Source: a virus. From it: DNA of 43,510 nt. The notes under the pieces were generated by a model. The model did no database searches. It was not told where the DNA came from and saw only the letters and a program-made list of their open reading frames with translations. Where the stretch lies: IMG/VR virus record IMGVR_UViG_3300018411_000037, positions 1 through 43,510 of that record. One strand, written 5' to 3'. The number at the start of each line of letters is the position of its first letter. Position 1 is the first letter of the stretch. Shown piece by piece: positions 25,707 through 33,908 of the stretch. A program made the translations under genes and the position numbers.

Positions 25707-27741
25707 TTCGATTCAAAGAAAAAGAAAGACTGAAGAATTTGTCCAGATGCTTTTAAAAAAAGGCATTGAACCCAATAACTATGAACTCAATAAGTTGCTC
25801 ACTGAACATTTTGATAATCATATACTGGGGATGCCATATTACGCTCCAGTTAAGCAAATCGCATACGAAGAATCAAATAAGCTAGGTTACAATCATAACT
25901 TTTCAACGTTTGACGAAGATATTAATACTATTTATCAGGCCAATATCGAGACAAATAATAAAGCCGTAGCCATGCAAGAGTATTACGACACCGAGAAAAA
26001 CAAAGTCCGGAACGCTATTACTAAGTTGTCGCTTCGGGTTGAAAATATCAACGAGGCCTTAAAGTCTACCAGCCGGGTTAAGCAATACGTTCAAGTGTTT
26101 GACGACATGTACTCGATTGAGTTTTATGGAAATGCTAAACGAAATATTCCGTACACAACAGCTTTTGTGGATTTACTCCAGAAGAAGTTATATACCGAAA
26201 AGACCAGTAACAAGATAAATAAAATTCCAATGACAGACGCAACCGTTACAGTTACCGGGCTTAATTCATTTGATTCATATGAGACCCAAGGCAGTCTTTC
26301 AAAAATCTTGACCGATACAATCAGTGACATTTATATGCTCTCTTGCAAGTCTACGAACGACAAAGAAAAGAAAATAGCATTTGACATTGACTTAGGTCAG
26401 CTCACTGAATTTAACATGGTTTCGTTTGATTACATGTCGACCCGTTCTATGTTGTGTGAATTGTCTTTATCTGAAGATGGAGAAAACTTTGTTTCGGTTT
26501 ATGATATGTCAAGCCGGGACTACATCGAATGGAACTTTAACGCAAAAACGGCCAGATATCTAAGACTTGTCTGTTACAAACCAGAGCCAGACGGTATGAC
26601 GACCGACAAATCTAACGCTGTCTTTTATGAGTATTATTTTATTTTAAAGAATTTGTCGATTGCTAATGAACGCTTCGAACAAAAGTCAGTGTTCGTATCT
26701 AAGGTTATTGACTTTGATGATTTAACCAGCACAATAAAACTCGACGCTACCGATATGATTTTTAACAATACGAGAATCGATTATTTTATTGGCTTTGATA
26801 ACGAAAAAGATAAAATCGGTTGGGATGCAATTCCTAATCATCAAGACCATAAGTTATTTATGTTTGAAAAACGACATAAGATTTTAAACGCTCATGTCCG
26901 AGACTTCGGCCAGCGAGGAGAGGTTTTAAATCTATACCGACTTTATAAGCTGCCGCTTAATGTTAATACTAATAGTATCAAGGTCACCCCGGCTTATAAT
27001 ATGTGGTCTGTCAAAAAGTACAACCGTAAAACTGGAGATTCTAATGCAGATGGTTTCTCGCTAACTTCAATGGACTTAAGTGATTATATTAGCAAATGCA
27101 ATATGACACAAAAATTCATGGACTGTGATAACTATTCCGGGTTCGGCATTGATACCAATGTCTTATATATTATGACCCAGTTTGTTTCATTAGAAGAATC
27201 GGCGAACCTGTTTAATAAGTTTATTAGAATCACTGATACCACTCATAAGACTGATGTTGCGAATGCAGAAATGCGTATCTTTCTAAACGGTTATGAGATT
27301 ACCGCAATGGATAACAGCTCGTTTTCGTTTGCCTTACGTAAAGGTGTAAATAAGATTCAAATAGTATTGCATTGCCCAAGTGCTAATGTCGGAACCAATC
27401 GATTGTATCATAACTTAAACTTTAAAGACCTGACGAACGATGTCTTTGGGTTTGTACCAATGCGATACACCAGCAATACCATCTTGGACAAAATGATAGG
27501 CGAGAATTATTTATATTATACGATTAAAGATGGCTATATCTATGTTAAATGCGACCCGGACGAAATGATTAAATCTGAATTGGATGACATGGGTTATTTT
27601 ATTAGCTACTATTGTCTTCGAGAAGATATGGTCAATTATTTCAAAGATAATCATATTAAGTTTCGAATCATGGCGATATTAACTTCGAATGATAAAAATG
27701 TATCACCGGAGTTAATTAACTTCAGGATTACAGGAAGGTAG
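25696..27741 (+). CDS. Fibre-cluster protein 3 of the paralogue family, discoidin-like
   Basis: A 681-residue protein. I place the start at TTG 25696, eight bases after GGAGG (25683-25687). The earlier in-frame GTG at 25687 overlaps that ribosome site. It has a helical N-terminus (AMQEYYDTEKNKVRNAITKL). A discoidin-like sandwich follows at about residues 200-310 (KIAFDIDLGQLTEFNMVSFD, CELSLSEDGENFVSVYD, TARYLRLVCYKPEPDG). Next comes the shared module VFVSKVIDFDDLTSTIKLDA... IDYFIGFDNEKDKIGWDAIP. The chain ends with INFRITGR, equivalent to the ends of its paralogues. The role is probably glycan contact or a peripheral baseplate part. Confidence 0.6.
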   Translation: MSISSIQRKRKTEEFVQMLLKKGIEPNNYELNKLLTEHFDNHILGMPYYAPVKQIAYEESNKLGYNHNFSTFDEDINTIYQANIETNNKAVAMQEYYDTEKNKVRNAITKLSLRVENINEALKSTSRVKQYVQVFDDMYSIEFYGNAKRNIPYTTAFVDLLQKKLYTEKTSNKINKIPMTDATVTVTGLNSFDSYETQGSLSKILTDTISDIYMLSCKSTNDKEKKIAFDIDLGQLTEFNMVSFDYMSTRSMLCELSLSEDGENFVSVYDMSSRDYIEWNFNAKTARYLRLVCYKPEPDGMTTDKSNAVFYEYYFILKNLSIANERFEQKSVFVSKVIDFDDLTSTIKLDATDMIFNNTRIDYFIGFDNEKDKIGWDAIPNHQDHKLFMFEKRHKILNAHVRDFGQRGEVLNLYRLYKLPLNVNTNSIKVTPAYNMWSVKKYNRKTGDSNADGFSLTSMDLSDYISKCNMTQKFMDCDNYSGFGIDTNVLYIMTQFVSLEESANLFNKFIRITDTTHKTDVANAEMRIFLNGYEITAMDNSSFSFALRKGVNKIQIVLHCPSANVGTNRLYHNLNFKDLTNDVFGFVPMRYTSNTILDKMIGENYLYYTIKDGYIYVKCDPDEMIKSELDDMGYFISYYCLREDMVNYFKDNHIKFRIMAILTSNDKNVSPELINFRITGR

Positions 27742-27748
27742 GTAAGAG

Positions 27749-29458
27749 ATGGGCGTATATACATTCAGTTGGTGTCGAGTTGAAGGAATGCCGATTCTTG
27801 ATTTGAAAAAAGAATACGGAGCATTTAATCAATTACCCGACACAACAAAAGTCTTTTATGGAACTCCTGAAGTCAAAATCATTAATCCAACCAGTTTAGT
27901 CAACGGCTCAATTTATCGAGTCGTTCCGATTTCTGAATTTGGCTATTCAACCATCCTGGATATTGACAGCAACTATTCGGCCTTAATTAATAAGATAAGC
28001 TTATTTGATAAGAGCATCGATATGCAAGATGCAGGCAACAGTGGCATTTATTATTATGAGCCATTTGTAGTCGACCGCAGCTGTGTTATCTTTCACTGTG
28101 ATTCAACCAAGACAACCTATGACCATTACTCAATTATTCTAGTCGATTCGTTTGCTACACCTGAAATCATTACGGTTGTTGCTAATTATGTTGGTGGCCC
28201 GGTTGCCGTAGGAGACCCGTTTGATACAAAGTTTCTTCAACTTTATGCAATTTACTCAGACGGAAATCGAGTAGCTATTCTTCAAGGGTATACGATTGAG
28301 CCAGCTAACAAAATTGTTACTCAGACAAAAAGTAATGTCTTTGTCATTAGTTATACAACCCCTCAGTTTGTTATGTTTAAGACTTCGATTATCGTCGAAG
28401 GGATTAAAAAGTTAACCGGGATTAAAGCATACTATGATGGCCCGGATGTTTCTTACACTCAAGAAGCCTTAAGAAAATACTTTATTGTGGTTGCCGAATA
28501 CTCGGACGGCTCAAGTGCCACAGTTACAGATTTCACATTCCCTAACGGGAATATTGTGAGTGAAACTAATTCAGGAGCAATCGCTATCTATTATGAGGGT
28601 TTTTATGCGACCGTTATTGTGAGTCTTTTCACTGTCTCTTCCTCTCGGCTTATTGCTTATTATAATGGGCCTAATGTCGAGATTAATCATGATTTCGATA
28701 TTACTTATTGCAATATTAAAATCTATTACAAATCCTCGGATGATATTAATACCTATTATGAAAATATTCCGGCCAATCTCTGTACGTTTGCCCCTACGAA
28801 TATCGACCATGAAGGTGTTAATTATATCCTAGTTGAATATACTGGTAAAGCCGGTAAGGTCTCTACAAATATGATTGTTATCGGCATAAAACCAGAAGTA
28901 AGATTAAACTTTATCGAAGCCAGTTATGTTGGGCCGTCTGTTTATGTCGGCAGCCCTTATAGCATCGAGCGAGTCATTTGTAAAGCGCATTATTCCAACG
29001 GCTCGATTGTACTAATCAAAAACTTTAGAATTAACAGCAATGTTATTAATCACGTTGGTATTAATGAATTTGTCGTATCGTACCAAGAAAAAGAAACAAC
29101 GGTTCAAACGACTATTTCAGTTACCGGTATCGATAAAGACTCAACGTCAGAAACTGGATATAATGCTATTTACTTAGATAACAACTACCCGGAGGCAACG
29201 AGAGTAAACAATCGCTATCGTGGCCCCGCAGAAGCGTTTAAACATGACAAGGTGAACTATTTAATTAATAAAAATATCCGGAACCTGTATGGGCTCTTCG
29301 CCCAAATAGAGGGTAACTATAATCAAGTAGTCGAAAGAATTAATGGTAATAGTTCAGTTAAAGCAAAAACAATTAACAGCGTCACGACTTTAGAGATAGA
29401 GTCAGGGGCATGGACATACGACCAGCGGTTTACCAACGGGAAATACAAAACAGAATAG
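27749..29458 (+). CDS. Tail protein with four tandem Ig-like repeats
   Basis: A 569-residue protein. After a unique head (1-135) come four Ig-like repeats at about residues 139-222, 224-302, 304-388 and 390-468. Each begins with a line such as VVANYVGGPVAVGDPF, IKAYYDGPDVSYTQEAL, LIAYYNGPNVEINHDFD or IEASYVGPSVYVGSPYS. All but the third have an aYSDG/YSNG turn, and each closes with a strand before the next. The C-terminal 90 residues (RYRGPAEAFKHDKVNYLINK) are helical and may attach it to the tail. The same repeat occurs in the gene at 3736. Ig-like domains on phage tails are usually accessory binders of cell-surface polysaccharide. The ATG at 27749 lies 8 bases after the previous stop. Confidence 0.65.
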   Translation: MGVYTFSWCRVEGMPILDLKKEYGAFNQLPDTTKVFYGTPEVKIINPTSLVNGSIYRVVPISEFGYSTILDIDSNYSALINKISLFDKSIDMQDAGNSGIYYYEPFVVDRSCVIFHCDSTKTTYDHYSIILVDSFATPEIITVVANYVGGPVAVGDPFDTKFLQLYAIYSDGNRVAILQGYTIEPANKIVTQTKSNVFVISYTTPQFVMFKTSIIVEGIKKLTGIKAYYDGPDVSYTQEALRKYFIVVAEYSDGSSATVTDFTFPNGNIVSETNSGAIAIYYEGFYATVIVSLFTVSSSRLIAYYNGPNVEINHDFDITYCNIKIYYKSSDDINTYYENIPANLCTFAPTNIDHEGVNYILVEYTGKAGKVSTNMIVIGIKPEVRLNFIEASYVGPSVYVGSPYSIERVICKAHYSNGSIVLIKNFRINSNVINHVGINEFVVSYQEKETTVQTTISVTGIDKDSTSETGYNAIYLDNNYPEATRVNNRYRGPAEAFKHDKVNYLINKNIRNLYGLFAQIEGNYNQVVERINGNSSVKAKTINSVTTLEIESGAWTYDQRFTNGKYKTE

Positions 29459-29469
29459 GATGTGGGATA

Positions 29470-30741
29470 ATGAACAGTAATAGTAATTTATTCGTTAAGA
29501 ACATACCAGCTATTCAAGAACGGGAATTTAAATACCGAGCGCCAATGAATAGTCATGAACTTAACCTAATGCAACAAGAGTCCTTTGGGGATATTCTTGA
29601 TTTATTTAACAAGGCCAATGCTTTACAAAAGACAATCTATGAAATGAATCTGGCCAATAATATCGAATCAACCTGTTATGCTAAACGTTTGGATGCAGCG
29701 CTGGCCAAGCTTGACCAACTGACCGAGTCTTATAATAACTTAATCAGTGTTGATGATGACTTTAGATACAAGACCCAATACGCTTACAACGCAACGACAA
29801 TGGATGACGCTTATGGTTGTCTAATTGACCAAAATACAAATGATATTACAGCACACATTGCTAACAGTATCAGCAAGACCCGTCTTTATGACGAGACCTA
29901 TGACGAGACTTTAGTTCCGCCAAGCTTGCAAGCCTATATCGGCCCGGATTCTTTTCGGGTTGGTGGCAGTATTTATTCTATCGAAGATAGTGATATCAAT
30001 AATGCCTTTGACGGCAGCAGTGCTAATATCTGGTTTCGAAAAGTAGTAACCGCTCCAACGGTCGAAGAAATCGAAAATGAAATAATTATCGGTCTTCCGG
30101 AAGATATTATTACGACCCGGCTCATGAATGAAATTATTATCAAGACATTCCCGGTTGGATATGTGGACATCATGGATATCAAATATAAGTCTAACGGCGC
30201 ATGGCAAACCATTCCCGGTTTCCAGAAACATCATGGCTGTACCGAGAAAGAAGCCAATGATATCTTTGGCAATACATATACGTATTGGTCAATCGACAAT
30301 GCTGGAGATTTAAAGTTCAACTTTCAGAATCTGCAAACCAATCAGATTAAGATTAAAATGCGGCAGCGGAATTATGAGTTTGATGCCGAAAACAATCGAC
30401 GTATCTGGTACTTGGGCCTCCGGGATATCGATATTATTTATAATACGTATACCAGAGACCATTCTGTTTTTGATATGGTGTATTCATTTCAAGAAACTAG
30501 CAAGAACATTAAAGTTTACGATGCTGAAGTTTTGTTTAATAATGCAAATAACTCAGATGATACAAACTTTGGCGTATCAAAAGAGTATTACTATTACGAC
30601 ACGACTGGCAATATTCATAAAATTCCATCAACCTGCCCTTTTATTCTCGAAGGACACAAGATGATGATACGGTTTACAATTGAGGGGAATCAAACTACCC
30701 CTAATATATATGCCTGTAAAATAAAGTACAAAATAATGTAA
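29470..30741 (+). CDS. Fibre-cluster protein 4 of the paralogue family (last late gene)
   Basis: A 423-residue protein. The ATG at 29470 is chosen because AGGATGTGGG lies just upstream. An in-frame ATG at 29410 is buried in the preceding gene. The N-terminus (FKYRAPMNSHELNLMQQESF, LDLFNKANALQKTIYEMN) parallels the protein at 23931. Residues about 155-325 form a discoidin-like sandwich: DSFRVGGSIYSIEDSDINNA, then FDGSSANIWFRK, then LMNEIIIKTFPVGYVDIMDI. It is shorter than its relatives, and the shared SK/DW module is weak or absent. It ends with IYACKIKYKIM, just before the terminator at 30833. Confidence 0.55.
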   Translation: MNSNSNLFVKNIPAIQEREFKYRAPMNSHELNLMQQESFGDILDLFNKANALQKTIYEMNLANNIESTCYAKRLDAALAKLDQLTESYNNLISVDDDFRYKTQYAYNATTMDDAYGCLIDQNTNDITAHIANSISKTRLYDETYDETLVPPSLQAYIGPDSFRVGGSIYSIEDSDINNAFDGSSANIWFRKVVTAPTVEEIENEIIIGLPEDIITTRLMNEIIIKTFPVGYVDIMDIKYKSNGAWQTIPGFQKHHGCTEKEANDIFGNTYTYWSIDNAGDLKFNFQNLQTNQIKIKMRQRNYEFDAENNRRIWYLGLRDIDIIYNTYTRDHSVFDMVYSFQETSKNIKVYDAEVLFNNANNSDDTNFGVSKEYYYYDTTGNIHKIPSTCPFILEGHKMMIRFTIEGNQTTPNIYACKIKYKIM

Positions 30742-30753
30742 AATGTCAATTGT

Positions 30754-30791
30754 ATTTTACTAGATATTGATATACAATAAAGAAGTAAAAT
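30754..30791 (+). repeat. Small inverted repeat in the module boundary
   Basis: ATTTTACT (30754-30761) and AGTAAAAT (30784-30791) form an 8-bp inverted repeat around a 22-base AT-rich spacer. It lies 13 bases after the last fibre gene, and CATTTTAC recurs just downstream. It may be a weak hairpin or a protein-binding site. The 195-base gap 30742-30936 otherwise holds the terminator and promoter listed next, and no tRNA or short gene is visible in it. Confidence 0.35.
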
Positions 30792-30832
30792 CCATCTTTT
30801 TCATTTTACCCCTCATGAAATATTATAAAGTT

Positions 30833-30865
30833 AGACCGGAAAATATTCTGGTCTTTCTTTATTTT
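30833..30865 (+). terminator. Rho-independent terminator at end of the fibre operon
   Basis: AGACCGGA (30833-30840) pairs with TCTGGTCT (30847-30854), with one G-U pair, around an AAATAT loop. It is followed by the T-rich tract TTCTTTATTTT. It lies 91 bases after the last fibre gene and immediately before a promoter, so it separates the late structural genes from the replication module. Confidence 0.8.
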
Positions 30866-30870
30866 CAGTA

Positions 30871-30899
30871 TTGACATCTAGGAAATTAAGTTGTAATAT
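30871..30899 (+). promoter_or_regulatory. Near-consensus sigma-A/sigma-70 promoter for the replication module
   Basis: A perfect -35 box TTGACA (30871-30876), a 17-base spacer and a -10 box TAATAT (30894-30899) lie 38 bases before the start of the first replication gene at 30937. Such a strong match to the host vegetative consensus is expected for early phage genes. It is the best promoter I can see in the window. Confidence 0.8.
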
Positions 30900-30936
30900 T
30901 AACGGGCGAGGTTTACAAACGAAAGGAGCATTAAAA

Positions 30937-31749
30937 ATGAACAATCCAGAGCTATGCAGATATTATATGCAGCAAGAAAACACAGTAAAAATAATTCCAA
31001 ACGTACAAGACAAAAATATTATTGATATTCTCGACGAGACTTTCGATAAAAATTGGACATGGGAATTAACCGATGAAAGATTTTATGCCGATGGCCAATC
31101 CGTTTCCACCACAGTTACAGTGTATCTTCCCGGCAGAGTGCTTACGGGGCGAGCAATGTGTAAGCTCAAAGATTACTTAGATAATCACGAAAGAGCAATT
31201 GACAATGCTTGTTTCCGACTCATGGGCACAATGCAACCTTACCAATCGGTTTCACCGTTACTAGAATCAGAAATGGCGAAAGCTCAAAATATGACAGCCG
31301 AACAAATTATGGCGTCACTTAGTCACACCGCTTCACTTAATCCAGTTAACTCCGATACTCAGCCAATTAATTCTTCTTCAGAAGTAGGCATCCCGGAAGT
31401 ATCTCAAAATACCATTAATCCTGAAACAGCTCAAGTGCCAGCTACTCATCCCCCTCAATTAAAAACTCAAGAATCAATACCTACGACTCAGACTAATACT
31501 TCAGCAGCACCACCTGTCGATGGCGTATACGGGCCAGATGACCCACAGCCTCGATATAAAGGTTTCTCTCAATCCCAAGTTGATAAATTGAATCAATTCA
31601 AAGCTGACTTCGATATCTTAAACGATGATATGTTTGCTAACTATGTCAAGACATGGGACAAGGGGTTAAAATCAAAAGGCGATATTACTCCCTCAAATGT
31701 CAACGCTTTCTTAACATGGGTTGATAGCTTGGGAAAAATGGACTGCTAG
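30937..31749 (+). CDS. Candidate Rad52-like single-strand annealing protein
   Basis: A 270-residue protein. Residues about 25-95 (IIDILDETFDKNWTWELTDE, then SVSTTVTVYLPGRVLTGRAM) follow the Rad52/Sak-type pattern: hydrophobic-Asp, Trp-x-Trp-Glu, then a variable strand pair and a Gly-rich turn. A long Ser/Thr/Pro/Gln-rich linker (about 118-205) leads to a compact C-terminal domain (YKGFSQSQVDKLNQFKADFD... NAFLTWVDSLGK). Annealing proteins of phages often have this core-linker-tail layout. It is the first gene after the strong promoter and begins the replication operon (AAAGGAG before the ATG). The assignment is tentative, because the Rad52 core is short and a search would be needed. Near its 3' end lies a GGGAAAA heptamer that may allow -1 frameshifting. 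Confidence 0.45.
   Translation: MNNPELCRYYMQQENTVKIIPNVQDKNIIDILDETFDKNWTWELTDERFYADGQSVSTTVTVYLPGRVLTGRAMCKLKDYLDNHERAIDNACFRLMGTMQPYQSVSPLLESEMAKAQNMTAEQIMASLSHTASLNPVNSDTQPINSSSEVGIPEVSQNTINPETAQVPATHPPQLKTQESIPTTQTNTSAAPPVDGVYGPDDPQPRYKGFSQSQVDKLNQFKADFDILNDDMFANYVKTWDKGLKSKGDITPSNVNAFLTWVDSLGKMDC
31731..31737 (+). other. Possible -1 slippery heptamer GGGAAAA at the end of the annealing-protein gene
   Basis: In the frame of the 30937 gene the bases read G GGA AAA, which is an X XXY YYZ heptamer. A -1 slip leads into the frame of the 31773 gene, which is open from 31728 onward. The next codons read AAT GGA CTG CTA GTT AAA, so a fusion protein could be made. No strong downstream stem or pseudoknot was found. 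The following gene also has weak start signals of its own. Confidence 0.3.
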
Positions 31750-31772
31750 TTAAAAAAGGTTCTATCTATGAT

Positions 31773-32405
31773 TTGGCCGCTACATACATGATGCTAATCG
31801 AAAAAGAAATGATTGGAAAAGACAAACAGGCTGCATTACTTAATAATCTAGCCTCCGCTCTTGGAAATGGCCATACGTATCAGGATATTATGAAAGATAT
31901 TGTTAATACATTCCACAACGGTTCCCCATTTTCTTTTGCCAAATACAATAAAGTAATCCAACTTAACTTAATAAGGCCGGGTGTTGTTTATTATCACAAA
32001 GAATTAAAACTAATAAACGACTTACCTGTTGTTAATCATGACGTAGATAGTGGAACCATAACTAGCAGCGAGGTAGAATACTACCTAGAACCGGTCGCCA
32101 GTTATACAATGCAAGATTTATTAACATACTTTTATTCTAAAGGTATGACGGACGTAAAAGAATATAACGCCAAGAGAATGGCCGGGGTACTTAAATACAT
32201 GATAGATAAATATGCCATTGATAAAGTTCTATTTATGATAGAAGCAGCAGCCCGGATGTTCCAGTCTGACAAAAAGATATTTTCAATGAATGATTTCGAA
32301 GGTTATAACTATACCGCAACAGTTTTCTTAGAACAAATCAGAGACAGTTGTAAATACTCAGGAGGCGATAAGTATGTCTTACGAAAACGAGTATTATTTG
32401 GTTGA
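31773..32405 (+). CDS. Replication-module protein of unknown function
   Basis: A 210-residue (or slightly longer) mostly helical protein. I do not recognise it. It contains IGKDKQAALLNNLASALG and MAGVLKYMIDKYAIDKVLFM. The start is uncertain: TTG 31773 is 13 bases after AAAAAGG, and ATG 31788 has no ribosome site. The frame is open back to 31728, inside the preceding gene, without an ATG. It may therefore be coupled to, or fused by frameshift with, the upstream gene. Its end overlaps the primase start by 32 bases. A replication accessory role is inferred from position only. Confidence 0.5.
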   Translation: MAATYMMLIEKEMIGKDKQAALLNNLASALGNGHTYQDIMKDIVNTFHNGSPFSFAKYNKVIQLNLIRPGVVYYHKELKLINDLPVVNHDVDSGTITSSEVEYYLEPVASYTMQDLLTYFYSKGMTDVKEYNAKRMAGVLKYMIDKYAIDKVLFMIEAAARMFQSDKKIFSMNDFEGYNYTATVFLEQIRDSCKYSGGDKYVLRKRVLFG

Positions 32406-33450
32406 GGTGGGCTATGGCTTTAAGACAGCCAAAGGAAAAGGATTTAGTCGTGGGGACTATGTACCAGTTAAAACGATTAATAATTTTATTAAAAAACGTA
32501 ATTCGCACAGTGTTTTCCATACGGTTTATCGTTACAAAGATGTAGAAATCGAAAGCGCTAAACAAATCGGAGATGTTGAAATTCAAAATGCCAGCTTATA
32601 CGGCGATTTATATTTAGACTTTGATGATATCAGCTGCTATGAGAATGTTAAAGCTGATGCGATTACAGCCTTGAGCTATTTAAAAATCATCTATCACATC
32701 AATGATAATCAGGTAAAGATTTACTTCAGTGGGAACAAGGGTGTTCATATTGTTGTTCCTGCTGAAATCCTTGGAGTCAAACCAATGATATCACTGAATG
32801 GTGTCTTTAGAAATATCGCTATATCAATTAATACGTTTAGCAAAAACAAAACAATTGATACGCAAATTTATGACAACAAGCGGATGTTCCGGATTCCAAA
32901 CACGATTCATGAAAAGAGTGGATTATATAAAGTTCCGATTACAGCTACAGAACTTCGAACTTTATCAGAGGCCGAGATTAGGGACTTAGCTAAGAGTCCC
33001 AGAGATATCAAGGTCGAACCGGTTGTCGAAACAAACAATATTGCCAGACAAGCCTTTGAGAAATGTATTATTGAGTTTCAAATTATGAATAACGAAGCCA
33101 AGAAAGATAAACGATTTAATGCCAAGCTGACAATTATTCCCCCATGTATTCAGTATCTTTTGGATAATGGCGCAATTGAGGGCCAGCGAAATATTACAAT
33201 TGCATGTCTTGCCAGCTTTTGGCGAAACTATGGCAAGTCATTAGACGAGACCATTGAGACCATCTCCGAATGGAATGCCAGTAATTCTGCACCAACCGGT
33301 CTGATGGAATTAAAACGAACTGTAAGAAGTATCTTCATGGGACAAAAGTCTTATGGTTGCAGCACACTAAAGCTCACATCCATATGTGATTCAGATAAAT
33401 GTAAATTATCAAAAAAGAAAGAGGTAAATAAAAATGTTATTAGAAGTTAA
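32374..33450 (+). CDS. DNA primase of the archaeo-eukaryotic type
   Basis: A 358-residue primase. It has the catalytic acidic motif YLDFDD (about residues 78-83), the nucleotide-binding SGNKGVHIVVP segment (about 119-129) and the third motif RMFRIPNTIHEKSGLYKVPI (about 170-190). These are the three motifs of the archaeo-eukaryotic primase family. The C-terminal part (NITIACLASFWRNYGKSLDE, then GCSTLKLTSICDSDKCK) looks like a PriCT-type helper with a small Cys cluster. It would make the primers for phage DNA replication together with the DnaB-type helicase downstream. GGAGG upstream supports the ATG at 32374, which lies inside the preceding gene. It overlaps the dUTPase gene by 17 bases. Confidence 0.8.
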   Translation: MSYENEYYLVEVGYGFKTAKGKGFSRGDYVPVKTINNFIKKRNSHSVFHTVYRYKDVEIESAKQIGDVEIQNASLYGDLYLDFDDISCYENVKADAITALSYLKIIYHINDNQVKIYFSGNKGVHIVVPAEILGVKPMISLNGVFRNIAISINTFSKNKTIDTQIYDNKRMFRIPNTIHEKSGLYKVPITATELRTLSEAEIRDLAKSPRDIKVEPVVETNNIARQAFEKCIIEFQIMNNEAKKDKRFNAKLTIIPPCIQYLLDNGAIEGQRNITIACLASFWRNYGKSLDETIETISEWNASNSAPTGLMELKRTVRSIFMGQKSYGCSTLKLTSICDSDKCKLSKKKEVNKNVIRS

Positions 33451-33889
33451 AGTAAAGAGATTACGGCCAAGCGCAAAGATTCCAATGTTCGGAAGCACCG
33501 AAGCAGCAGGAGCTGATTTATATGCTTGCCTGCAAGATATTGATTGCCCAGCAGTAGAAATTAAGCCGCATGAAACAAAGGTCATCCCATTAGGGTTTGC
33601 GACCCAGTTTGCTCCCGGCCATGTTGCTTTGTTGTATGCTCGTGGTGGCACAGCTACCAAAAAAGGAGCTGCTCCAGCTAACAAAGTCGGCGTGATTGAT
33701 TCTGACTATCGTGGTGAATGGATGGCTCCAATGCATAACCATACTAACGAAACCATTATTATCGAAGATGGCGAACGGATTGCCCAAATGGTTCTTCAGG
33801 AAGTTGAACGACCAACTTTTGTCGAAGTCAATGATTTATCTAATACTGAAAGAGGCGAGGGACGATTCGGCAGCACTGGCATAAAATAA
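33434..33889 (+). CDS. dut: dUTPase
   Basis: Deoxyuridine triphosphatase, which hydrolyses dUTP to dUMP and pyrophosphate. This keeps uracil out of phage DNA and feeds dTMP synthesis. The 151-residue length fits the trimeric dUTPase family. All five motifs are visible in order: AGADLYA (motif 1), ARGGTATKKG (motif 2, a variant of the usual RSG/RSS form), GVIDSDYRGE (motif 3), ERIAQMVL (motif 4) and RGEGRFGSTG (motif 5). The start overlaps the primase end by 17 bases, with GAGG upstream, and the helicase gene follows after 19 bases. Confidence 0.95.
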   Translation: MLLEVKVKRLRPSAKIPMFGSTEAAGADLYACLQDIDCPAVEIKPHETKVIPLGFATQFAPGHVALLYARGGTATKKGAAPANKVGVIDSDYRGEWMAPMHNHTNETIIIEDGERIAQMVLQEVERPTFVEVNDLSNTERGEGRFGSTGIK

Positions 33890-33908
33890 ATCATAAGGAG
33901 CGTTATGC

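Noticed and set aside
29410-29469. Longer N-terminus for the last fibre gene from ATG 29410
   Set aside because: It lies inside the preceding gene without a ribosome site, whereas ATG 29470 has one at the normal distance.
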